From: Planctomycetota bacterium
GTDB lineage: Bacteria > Planctomycetota > MHYJ01 > JACPRB01
Direction: 5' to 3'
Assembly (NCBI GenBank): GCA_023261405.1
Contig: JAHFOZ010000363.1
Location: 1-5,498 of the forward strand
DNA length: 5,498 nucleotides
The notes under the pieces were generated by a model. That model was not told where the DNA came from, searched no databases, and was given only the letters and a program-made list of their open reading frames with translations. Shown one piece after another: positions 1 to 5,050 of this stretch (within the stretch, counting starts at the first letter, position 1; each line of letters begins with the position of its first letter). The position numbers and the translations under genes are program-made.

Positions 1-153
1 GAATTCGTCTCCCGCATAGAAGCGCGGCGCGGCGACCGCCAGGACGAGGAGCAGCACCCCGTACGCCGCCGCCACCGACAGCTCTCTCTTATGATAAAGT
101 AAACGGTTTACTTTATCATAGTATACTTTATCATGACCGACTTTACCCGTCAT
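1..153 (-). CDS. Sugar ABC transporter permease (CUT2 type), N-terminal part, runs off the left edge
   Basis: The first 51 codons of a membrane permease are visible; the rest lies beyond base 1. The reading frame is open from an ATG at 153-151, which overlaps the TGA stop of the ATPase gene (ATGA overlap). An AAGGAAG ribosome binding site lies at 164-158, so translational coupling is likely. Residues 22-25 read KREL. They are followed by a hydrophobic stretch (about residues 27-42, VAAAYGVLLLVLAVAA) and then by APRFYAGDEF. This pattern of a first membrane helix ending in a PRF motif is typical of RbsC/LsrC/RhaP-like permeases of CUT2 importers. Residues 2-21 are odd: they are hydrophilic, repeat five-residue blocks (GKVGH, DKVYY, DKVNR) and are encoded by an AT-rich palindrome-bearing segment unlike the rest of the gene. 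An alternative start is GTG at 75-73, behind a weak AGAGAG purine tract, which would exclude that segment. Family call is inferred from 30 residues plus the neighbouring ATPase. Confidence 0.72.
   Translation of the reverse strand, partial: MTGKVGHDKVYYDKVNRLLYHKRELSVAAAYGVLLLVLAVAAPRFYAGDEF
90..120. repeat. 31-bp perfect AT-rich palindrome, copy A
   Basis: Two 15-bp arms, TATGATAAAGTAAAC and its exact reverse complement, flank a single central G at 105. Positions 90-117 are identical to 2834-2861. The element is about 25% G+C in a GC-rich window and lies within the first codons of the permease. The centre TAAAC-G-GTTTA resembles LacI-family operators, which are often AAAC/GTTT palindromes. 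In RNA it could fold into a long AU-rich hairpin starting about 30 nt after the permease ATG. No U-tract follows on the transcribed strand, so a classical terminator is unlikely. Whether it is an operator, an mRNA-processing hairpin or a small dispersed element cannot be settled from the sequence. Confidence 0.85.
103..147 (-). repeat. Three tandem imperfect 15-bp repeats inside the permease start
   Basis: Read on the minus strand, the units are GGTAAAGTCGGTCAT (147-133), GATAAAGTATACTAT (132-118) and GATAAAGTAAACCGT (117-103). All share GRTAAAGT at a strict 15-bp spacing and stay in the permease frame, giving the peptide blocks GKVGH, DKVYY and DKVNR. The last unit is part of the left-hand palindrome. 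As a consequence, TACTTTATCAT occurs twice in direct orientation on the plus strand (109-119 and 124-134). It could be a run of extra half-sites for a DNA-binding protein, or slippage-type duplication of the palindrome arm. Confidence 0.7.
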
Positions 154-1652
154 GCAGCTTCCTTCCCGCGGCCCAGGGCCAGGGCGAGGACGTTTTCCTG
201 GGTCGCCTCCGATCGGGGGAGGACGCCGGCCAGCGTCCCCTGGTGCATCACGGCGATGCGGTCGCTCATCCCGAGCACCTCGGGCAGCTCGGAGGAGATC
301 ATGAGGATCGCCATCCCCTCAGCCGCGAGGTCGCCCATCAGGCGGTGGATCTCGGACTTGGCCCCGACGTCGATCCCCTGGGTGGGCTCGTCGAGGATGA
401 TGACCCCGGGCTTCGTGGCCAGCCAGCGGGCCAGCGACACCTTCTGCTGGTTGCCGCCCGAGAGGTTGCCCACGGGGGTCTCGATCGACGGGGTCTTGAT
501 CGAGAACTTCCCGACGTACTCCTCCGCCAAGCGCCGCTCGGCCCCGAAATCGAGGAGGCCGCGATGCGAGAGGCGCCGGAGCACCGCCATCGTGGTGTTC
601 GCGGCCACCGGCATCTCGAGGATGACTCCGTGCCGGCGCCGGTCCTCCGGGACATAGGCGATCCCCGCGTCCACCGCCTGCGCCGGCGAGGAGATCCGGA
701 CGGGCCGGCCGCGAAGGACGATCTCGCCGGAGTCGGCCGGCGTGAGGCCGAACAATATTCGCGCGACCTCGGTACGGCCCGCTCCCACCAGGCCCGCAAG
801 CCCCAAAATCTCGCCCGCGCGGACGGTCAAGCTCACGCCGCGGATGCCCGACTCCCGGCACCCGAGCCCGCGGGTCTCGAGAACCACCTCGCCCGCGGCC
901 ACCTCGCGCTTCGGGAAGACCGCCGTGATCTCCCGTCCGACCATGAGGCGGATGAGCTCCGCCCGGTCAACCTCCGCCATGGGCCGCGTGGCGACGGTGT
1001 TGCCGTCGCGGAGTACGGTGACCCGGTCGGCGAGCGCGAAGAGCTCGTCCAGCCGGTGCGAGATGTAGATCATCCCGACGCCGTGGCTCCTGAGGTCGCG
1101 GATCACGCGGAACAGGTTCTCCACCTCCCGCTCGGGCAGCGACGCGGTGGGCTCGTCGAGGATCAGGATCTTCGCCTCGGCGCCCAGGGCCTTGGCGATC
1201 TCCGCCATCTGCTGCTCGGGCATCGTGAGGGTGCTGACCAGGGCATCGGGATCGATCCGCGCCCCGATCCGGTCGAGCAGCTCCCGGGTCCGCCGCCGCC
1301 GCTCCCCCCAGCGGATCCGCCGGAACGCCCCGCGGGCCTCGAAGCCCATCGCGATGTTCTCGGCGACGGAGAGATCGGGGAAGAGCGCCGGCTGCTGATA
1401 GATCGCGGCCACCCCCAGCGACTTCGAGAGGATCGGGTCGTTTCCCGCAACCGCGCGGCCCTGGATCTCGATCGCCCCCTCGTCCGGGAGGTGCGCGCCC
1501 GTCATGATCTTGATCAGGGTGGACTTGCCCGCCCCGTTCTCGCCGACGAGCGCATGCACCTCGCCCGCCCGCAGGTCGAACGAGACCCCCTTCAGGGCCC
1601 GCACCCCGGCGAACGATTTGCGGATGTCCCGGACGTCGAGCAGCGTGTTCAC
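150..1652 (-). CDS. Sugar ABC transporter ATP-binding protein (CUT2; RbsA/LsrA/RhaT-like, two NBDs)
   Basis: A 500-residue cytoplasmic ATPase that would energise uptake of a sugar or sugar-like compound through the permease encoded next. It has two fused nucleotide-binding domains, the usual layout and length for the CUT2 family. NBD1: Walker A GENGAGKST (37-45), Q-loop YQQP (about 85-88), a relaxed signature LTMPEQQ (142-148), Walker B ILILDEP (162-168) and switch His199 in ISHRLDE. NBD2: degenerate Walker A GLVGAGRTE (287-295, Arg in place of Lys), a full signature LSGGNQQ (397-403), Walker B VIILDEP (417-423), and Ser in place of the switch His in ISSELPE. This split of one normal and one degenerate site is standard for the family. 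The start chosen is GTG at 1652-1650 because GGGAGGGAG lies 6 nt upstream and the protein then begins NTLLDVRDI, as homologues do. The longer open frame from a TTG at 1763 would run through the promoter region. The AAIYQQPALFPDLSVAENIAMG stretch recalls rhamnose/AI-2-type ATPases, but the substrate cannot be assigned. Confidence 0.93.
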   Translation of the reverse strand: MNTLLDVRDIRKSFAGVRALKGVSFDLRAGEVHALVGENGAGKSTLIKIMTGAHLPDEGAIEIQGRAVAGNDPILSKSLGVAAIYQQPALFPDLSVAENIAMGFEARGAFRRIRWGERRRRTRELLDRIGARIDPDALVSTLTMPEQQMAEIAKALGAEAKILILDEPTASLPEREVENLFRVIRDLRSHGVGMIYISHRLDELFALADRVTVLRDGNTVATRPMAEVDRAELIRLMVGREITAVFPKREVAAGEVVLETRGLGCRESGIRGVSLTVRAGEILGLAGLVGAGRTEVARILFGLTPADSGEIVLRGRPVRISSPAQAVDAGIAYVPEDRRRHGVILEMPVAANTTMAVLRRLSHRGLLDFGAERRLAEEYVGKFSIKTPSIETPVGNLSGGNQQKVSLARWLATKPGVIILDEPTQGIDVGAKSEIHRLMGDLAAEGMAILMISSELPEVLGMSDRIAVMHQGTLAGVLPRSEATQENVLALALGRGKEAA

Positions 1653-1658
1653 GGGTCG

Positions 1659-1667
1659 CTCCCTCCC
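1659..1667 (-). promoter_or_regulatory. Ribosome binding site of the ABC ATPase gene
   Basis: The minus strand reads GGGAGGGAG, 6 nt before the GTG at 1652. It decides the start: no comparable purine tract precedes the upstream TTG at 1763. Confidence 0.75.
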
Positions 1668-1722
1668 GACTTCGACGGCCGGCGCAGTGGCCGATCCAAA
1701 CCCCACCTCCGAACGGCCGCCC

Positions 1723-1751
1723 ATCCTAGCCCCGCGCCACCGCCGAGTCAA
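1723..1751 (-). promoter_or_regulatory. Candidate sigma-70 promoter for the ABC transporter operon
   Basis: On the minus strand, TTGACT (1751-1746; 5 of 6 match to TTGACA) is followed after 17 nt by TAGGAT (1728-1723; 4 of 6 match to TATAAT). A start near 1716 would give a leader of about 64 nt before the GTG. The CTAA-N6-TTAG motif at 1766-1779 would then sit just upstream of the -35 box. This is a pattern match only. Confidence 0.5.
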
Positions 1752-1762
1752 GTCTGAAAGCA

Positions 1763-1790
1763 ATGCTAATTCGAGTTAGTATGCTGTTAA
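1763..1790 (-). promoter_or_regulatory. Alternative upstream promoter for the ABC transporter operon
   Basis: On the minus strand, TTAACA (1790-1785) and TAGCAT (1768-1763) are 16 nt apart. The CTAA-N6-TTAG motif would fill the spacer and overlap the -10 box, mirroring the arrangement at the regulator promoter. Spacing and -10 match are weaker than for the promoter at 1723-1751; one or both could be used. Confidence 0.35.
1766..1779. promoter_or_regulatory. Putative operator 1, CTAA-TTCGAG-TTAG
   Basis: A 14-bp near-palindrome: CTAA and TTAG arms and a central TCGA are symmetric, with only one mismatched pair (t/g). It has the same CTAA-N6-TTAG layout as 1824-1837, 58 bp away centre to centre. 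It lies in the divergent control region, on the ABC operon side. It is likely bound by the adjacent LacI-family regulator, but this is inference. Confidence 0.5.
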
Positions 1791-1815
1791 AGTGAAGTTC
1801 CCGCAGTCCCGCCCC

Positions 1816-1844
1816 TTGACAGGCTAACCCTGTTTAGCTACACT
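1816..1844 (+). promoter_or_regulatory. Sigma-70 promoter of the LacI-family regulator gene
   Basis: TTGACA at 1816-1821 matches the -35 consensus fully. After exactly 17 nt comes TACACT (1839-1844), a 4 of 6 match to the -10 consensus. The expected transcription start is 1851-1853, which coincides with the regulator's ATG at 1853. No purine-rich ribosome binding site lies between the promoter and the ATG, so the mRNA is probably leaderless. An operator-like motif occupies the spacer. Confidence 0.75.
1824..1837. promoter_or_regulatory. Putative operator 2, CTAA-CCCTGT-TTAG, inside the regulator promoter
   Basis: The arms GCTAA (1823-1827) and TTAGC (1834-1838) form an inverted repeat lying between the -35 and -10 boxes of the regulator promoter. 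A protein bound here would block RNA polymerase, which suggests autorepression. It shares CTAAC-n-C-nnn-TTAG with the reverse complement of operator 1. Confidence 0.55.
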
Positions 1845-1852
1845 CGCGCCCC

Positions 1853-2833
1853 ATGATCCGGATGAAGGACATCGCGGCCAAGCTCGAACTCTCGCAGACG
1901 ACCGTCTCCCACGTCCTCACCGGGAAGCACGCGCACTACAGGATCAGCCCGGCCACCGTCGCGCGCGTCCGCACGATGGCCGACAAGCTCGGGTACCGGT
2001 CGAGCGCCCTGGCCCGCGCGTTCCGCGACCGCAAGTCCTACTCCATGGCGCTCGCGGTCGAGGACCTGACCAACCCTTTCTGGACGGGAGTGGCCATCGG
2101 CGCCGAGCGCGAGGCGGAGAAGGAAGGATACACCCTCGTCGTCGCCAACACCAGCGGCAACGCCGAGCGCGAGCGGCGCACGGTCCAGTTGCTCCAGGAG
2201 CGGCGGGTGGACGGGCTCATCGTCTCCCCCGTCACGGTGGCCGACCAGGCGCTCGTGGACCTCCGGCGGGACGGCCTGCCCTTCGTCCAGATCGACCGGT
2301 CGATCAAGGGCGAGGACATCCCCTGCGTGCGCACGGACCACGTCACCGGGTCCGCGCTCGCCGTGGACCACCTGCTCCGCCGCGGCCGGAGGGAGATCGC
2401 GTTCGTGGGCGGCCCCGTCGAGATTCAGACCTTCCAGCTCCGTCTGGCGGGCTTCCGGAAGGCAATGGCGAGGCACGGCCTCAAGCCGGCGGCGGTGGAG
2501 CTCATCGAGCCGACTTCGAAGGCGGCCCAGGAGGCCGTGCGGGGGATCCTCTCGCGGAAGCCGCGGCCCACGGCCATCTACACCGCCAACATCTGGATCA
2601 CCCTGGGCGCGCTGCGCGCGGTGCGGGACGCCCGTCTCTCCATCCCGGGCCACCTCGAGGTGGTGGGCTTCGATGACATCGCGGAGGCCGATCTCCTCGC
2701 CTACCCCCTGACCACGGTGGCGCAGGACGTGGAGGCGATCGGGCGCGAGTCGTTCCGCCTGCTGCTCAGGGTCATGCGGGGCCAGAAGGTCCCGCGCGAG
2801 GTGCTCCTCCCGCCTCGGCTCGTGGTCCGGTAA
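1853..2833 (+). CDS. LacI-family transcriptional regulator
   Basis: A 326-residue LacI/GalR-family DNA-binding protein with an N-terminal helix-turn-helix and a C-terminal periplasmic-binding-protein-like sensor domain. MKDIAAKLELSQTTVSHVLTG (residues 4-24) is the HTH. TVSHVL is the recognition helix, with His20 where most members have Arg. YRSSALARAF (48-57) is the hinge helix. The position that is Pro49 in E. coli LacI is Ser here, and the minor-groove-inserting Leu56 position is Phe57, both unusual. The sensor domain has family landmarks DLTNPFW (71-77), RRVDGLIVSP, FVQIDRS, FVGGP, VVGFDDI and LTTVAQD. The start is ATG at 1853, but ATG 1862 (Met4) is also possible. It probably senses a sugar and represses the divergent ABC operon and itself. 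The protein ends at LVVR, a few residues before the usual STAPP-like tail, directly beside the palindrome at 2834. Confidence 0.94.
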   Translation: MIRMKDIAAKLELSQTTVSHVLTGKHAHYRISPATVARVRTMADKLGYRSSALARAFRDRKSYSMALAVEDLTNPFWTGVAIGAEREAEKEGYTLVVANTSGNAERERRTVQLLQERRVDGLIVSPVTVADQALVDLRRDGLPFVQIDRSIKGEDIPCVRTDHVTGSALAVDHLLRRGRREIAFVGGPVEIQTFQLRLAGFRKAMARHGLKPAAVELIEPTSKAAQEAVRGILSRKPRPTAIYTANIWITLGALRAVRDARLSIPGHLEVVGFDDIAEADLLAYPLTTVAQDVEAIGRESFRLLLRVMRGQKVPREVLLPPRLVVR

Positions 2834-2861
2834 TATGATAAAGTAAACGGTTTACTTTATC
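2834..2861. repeat. AT-rich palindrome, copy B, between convergent genes
   Basis: It contains a perfect 25-bp palindrome (2837-2861, 12-bp arms around G2849). All 28 bp 2834-2861 are identical to 90-117. It starts immediately after the regulator's TAA stop (2831-2833) and supplies the last Arg codon and TAA stop (2859-2857) of the opposing oxidoreductase gene. As the only structure between two convergent genes it might end or stabilise both transcripts, but it is AT-rich and lacks a following U-tract. An operator or repeat-element role is equally possible. Confidence 0.85.
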
Positions 2862-4029
2862 TGACCTTGGTGAGCTCGCCGTCCTTCAGGCCGCTGCGGT
2901 AGATCGCGTCCGACACCGCCTGCACCTGGCAGGCGTCGGCGAACGTGGGGACCGTGTAGGCCTTGTCGGGCTGGCCGAGCAGCTGGAGCCCCAGGTGGAG
3001 GTACTGCCAGCGGAAGTACTGCAGGTAGCCGTTGATCAGGCCGGGAACCGTGTCCGTGTTCATGTGCCCGCCGCCGCCCGGGTCGGAGACGTGGATGTGC
3101 GTCCAGCCGCGCTCGCGATCCGGGACCTTGCTGCCGTCCGGCCGCGTGTGGGAGTAGAACTTGAGGTAGCCCTGGTCCTCGAGCTCCCAGCAGACGCCGC
3201 CGCGGTTGCCGTGGAGGGAGTTCTCGAAGAACGCCTTGTGGCCGGTGGACGTGCGGTTCGAGCGGAAGGTGACGGCGCACCCGTTGTCGAAATAGCCGAC
3301 CGCCTCGAAGGCGTCCACGGCCTTGCCCCTGGCCTTCCTGTCGGAGCCGCGGACCATCTTGAGATCCTCGCCGTCGCCGTCGTAGACCCGGGTCTGGGCG
3401 GAGAGCTCGACGACTTTCTTGCCGAGGAGGAACTGGACCAGGTCGACCTGGTGGGCGCCGAGGTCCTCGATCACGCCGCCGAGGCCCTGCTCGGCGTGGA
3501 AGCGGAAGTTGCTGCGCCCGCCGCGGCCCCAGTCCTGAAGGAACTCGGAGGTTCCTTCAAAGTAGCCCGACTTCCCGAGGATGGCCCCGCCCTGGATCAG
3601 CCGCCTGGCCTCGAGCGCGGCCGGCGCGCCCTGGTAGCAAAAGGTGACCATGGTGGGGACGCCGGCCTTCTTCGCGGACGCCGCCATCTCCCGGGCCGTC
3701 TCGAGCGAGGAGCTCAGGGGCTTCTCGCACACGACGGCCTTCCCGGCCTTGAGGCCGGCGAGCGCCATGCCCGCGTGCTCCTTGTTGGGAGCCGTCACCA
3801 CGACGAGGTCGGCCTTTCCGACCTCCTTCTGCCAGTGGGTCGACGTCCGGCCGTAGCCGTAGGCCCTCTGCGTGACGGCGAGCTTCTCGGCGTTGGTCCC
3901 CGCCACGCAGTCCATCACGAACTCGATGCCCTTGGGCCGGAGCTGCAGGTTCGCCTCGAGGATCGCGCGGGGATGGGCGATGCCGCCCATGAACCCCTGG
4001 CCGATCATCAGCACCTTGATCTGGCGCAT
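2857..4029 (-). CDS. Gfo/Idh/MocA-family NAD(P)-dependent oxidoreductase
   Basis: A 390-residue predicted cytoplasmic sugar or polyol dehydrogenase. The N-terminal Rossmann fold begins with VLMIGQGFMG (dinucleotide loop G10-Q-G12-F-M-G15). The family hallmark EKP is at 102-104 in VVCEKPLS, and likely catalytic residues are in EDLGAHQVD (Asp189, His193), with Lys103. The C-terminal beta-sheet domain carries a glycine-rich DPGGGGH stretch. These features fit the family that oxidises ring or side hydroxyls of inositols, glycosides and sugar acids; the actual substrate is not predictable. The start ATG lies 3 nt after the stop of the TIM-barrel gene, with ribosome binding site AGGAAGAGG at 4044-4036, so the two are surely co-transcribed. 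The stop codon falls inside the palindrome at 2834-2861. Confidence 0.92.
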   Translation of the reverse strand: MRQIKVLMIGQGFMGGIAHPRAILEANLQLRPKGIEFVMDCVAGTNAEKLAVTQRAYGYGRTSTHWQKEVGKADLVVVTAPNKEHAGMALAGLKAGKAVVCEKPLSSSLETAREMAASAKKAGVPTMVTFCYQGAPAALEARRLIQGGAILGKSGYFEGTSEFLQDWGRGGRSNFRFHAEQGLGGVIEDLGAHQVDLVQFLLGKKVVELSAQTRVYDGDGEDLKMVRGSDRKARGKAVDAFEAVGYFDNGCAVTFRSNRTSTGHKAFFENSLHGNRGGVCWELEDQGYLKFYSHTRPDGSKVPDRERGWTHIHVSDPGGGGHMNTDTVPGLINGYLQYFRWQYLHLGLQLLGQPDKAYTVPTFADACQVQAVSDAIYRSGLKDGELTKVR

Positions 4030-4032
4030 GGC

Positions 4033-5022
4033 TTACCTCTTCCTGCCTTTCTTCGCGGGCTTCTTCTTTGAAGCGGCCTTGGGTGCCGCCTTCTTCGCCC
4101 CGGAACCGTACAGGCTGTTGAACGTGTCCGCGGCCTTCTTGCACTGGGCGGTCTTGGGCCAGGCTCCATCCTCGAAGCAGAGGTCGATCGTCCACCAGTC
4201 GTGAGGGCAGCCCGAGTGGGCCGTGAGCTCCTTCAGGACCGGCGCGAAGTCGACCAGGGCCGTGCCGGGAACCTTGTGCGTGCTGGTCCCGTGCTCGTTG
4301 AGCTTCCCGTCGCAGTCGATGATCTGGATCGCGTTGATCTTGCCCCTGAGCTTCTGGGCCAGTTCCACCATCCCGTTCTTGGACGTCTCCACAGGGCCGC
4401 CCGAGTGGCGCGCGCCGACCACGGCGCACATGTAGGCGTGGCAGGTGTCGTACATCGCGCCGAAGTTCTTCTCGCCGACGGCGTTCACCACGGCCACGAT
4501 GTCCGAAGGCCGATTGAAGGCGAAGCCGGGTTCGAACTCCCAGGTCACGAGGATCCCCATGTCGGCGGCCATCCTGCAGACCTGCTGCCAGGTCTTGACC
4601 ACCCGATCCATCGCCAGGTTCTTGTCCATCGTGTTGAGGACGTCCGGGGGCTGGACCGTGTCCACGCGGAAGAGCGTGATGCCCAGGTCCTTGGTGAACT
4701 CCAGGTTCTTCTTCACGGTAGCCAGGTACTGGGCTCCGCCATCGGTGGCGTCGACCAGATGCGACTCGTGGCCCGGATAGTTCCACATGTCGGTGGCGAT
4801 GCCGGAGAAGACCAGGCCGCTGGACTCGACCAGGTCCTTCAGGGTCTTCCGGGATTCCTTGGTCGGATGGTTCTCGGGATTGGGGTGGGAAAAGAACGCG
4901 CCCAGCTCGAGGCCGTCGAAGTTCAGCTTCTTCAGCCCCTTCACGACGTCGCCGAAGGGGATCGGCTTGTCCATGTACGGTCCGACGCAGTACGCCCAGG
5001 TGCCGATGGAAATGCGACTCAT
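4033..5022 (-). CDS. Sugar phosphate isomerase/epimerase, xylose-isomerase-like TIM barrel, with lysine-rich tail
   Basis: A 329-residue protein of the AP-endonuclease-2/xylose-isomerase-like TIM-barrel superfamily, probably a metal-dependent epimerase, isomerase or dehydratase acting on a sugar derivative. It opens with ISIGTWAY, has the second-strand DGLELG (36-41), and carries likely metal ligands in TWEFEPGF (Glu162/Glu164) and MYDTCHAY (Asp192, His195). IQIIDCDGKLNEHGTSTHK followed by PGTALVDF, and WWTIDL near the end, complete the barrel pattern. After the barrel, residues 306-329 form a low-complexity tail with nine Lys and two Arg among Ala, Gly, Ser and Pro, ending GRKR. This is not part of the catalytic fold. 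The start ATG at 5022 has GAGGAGGG 7 nt upstream. The gene pairs with the downstream oxidoreductase (3 nt apart) and the upstream cupin gene, a grouping often seen in polyol or glycoside catabolism. Confidence 0.9.
   Translation of the reverse strand: MSRISIGTWAYCVGPYMDKPIPFGDVVKGLKKLNFDGLELGAFFSHPNPENHPTKESRKTLKDLVESSGLVFSGIATDMWNYPGHESHLVDATDGGAQYLATVKKNLEFTKDLGITLFRVDTVQPPDVLNTMDKNLAMDRVVKTWQQVCRMAADMGILVTWEFEPGFAFNRPSDIVAVVNAVGEKNFGAMYDTCHAYMCAVVGARHSGGPVETSKNGMVELAQKLRGKINAIQIIDCDGKLNEHGTSTHKVPGTALVDFAPVLKELTAHSGCPHDWWTIDLCFEDGAWPKTAQCKKAADTFNSLYGSGAKKAAPKAASKKKPAKKGRKR
4036..4044 (-). promoter_or_regulatory. Ribosome binding site of the oxidoreductase gene, inside the preceding gene
   Basis: The minus strand reads AGGAAGAGG, 6 nt before the ATG at 4029. 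The same bases are the last three codons (Arg-Lys-Arg) of the TIM-barrel protein, so part of its basic tail doubles as a translation signal. Confidence 0.7.
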
Positions 5023-5029
5023 GGGATCG

Positions 5030-5037
5030 CCCTCCTC
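5030..5037 (-). promoter_or_regulatory. Ribosome binding site of the TIM-barrel gene
   Basis: The minus strand reads GAGGAGGG, 7 nt before the ATG at 5022. It lies in the 28-nt gap after the cupin gene; no promoter or terminator is evident there, which supports a single transcript. Confidence 0.75.
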
Positions 5038-5050
5038 AATCTCTCTCTGT

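Noticed and set aside
1..6. EcoRI site GAATTC at the very left edge, possible clone boundary
   Set aside because: The permease frame reads through it with no sign of vector sequence; a six-base site at the edge may be chance.
243..1757. A 504-codon plus-strand open frame opposite the ABC ATPase
   Set aside because: It is the antisense shadow of a GC-biased gene. The translation is rich in Arg, Asp, Gly, His and Leu without domain motifs, while the minus strand has complete ABC motifs.
1653..1763. N-terminal extension of the ABC ATPase from a TTG at 1763
   Set aside because: The extra 37 residues have no family similarity, cross promoter boxes, and the internal GTG at 1652 has a much better ribosome binding site.
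2834..2861. Classical rho-independent terminator at the convergent gene junction
   Set aside because: The stem is AT-rich and no U-tract follows on either strand. The same sequence also occurs inside a coding start, where termination would be harmful.
90..2861. Transposon bounded by the two palindromes
   Set aside because: No transposase or recombinase gene lies between the copies, each copy is itself a palindrome and not a terminal inverted repeat, and no target-site duplication is seen.
2995..4071. A 358-codon plus-strand open frame opposite the oxidoreductase
   Set aside because: Antisense shadow; low-complexity Val/Glu/Leu/Ala protein without motifs, opposite a clear Gfo/Idh/MocA gene.
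3557..4786. A 409-codon minus-strand frame overlapping both the TIM-barrel and oxidoreductase genes
   Set aside because: Shifted-frame shadow; Arg/Gly/Pro/His-rich translation, covers two well-supported genes in another frame.
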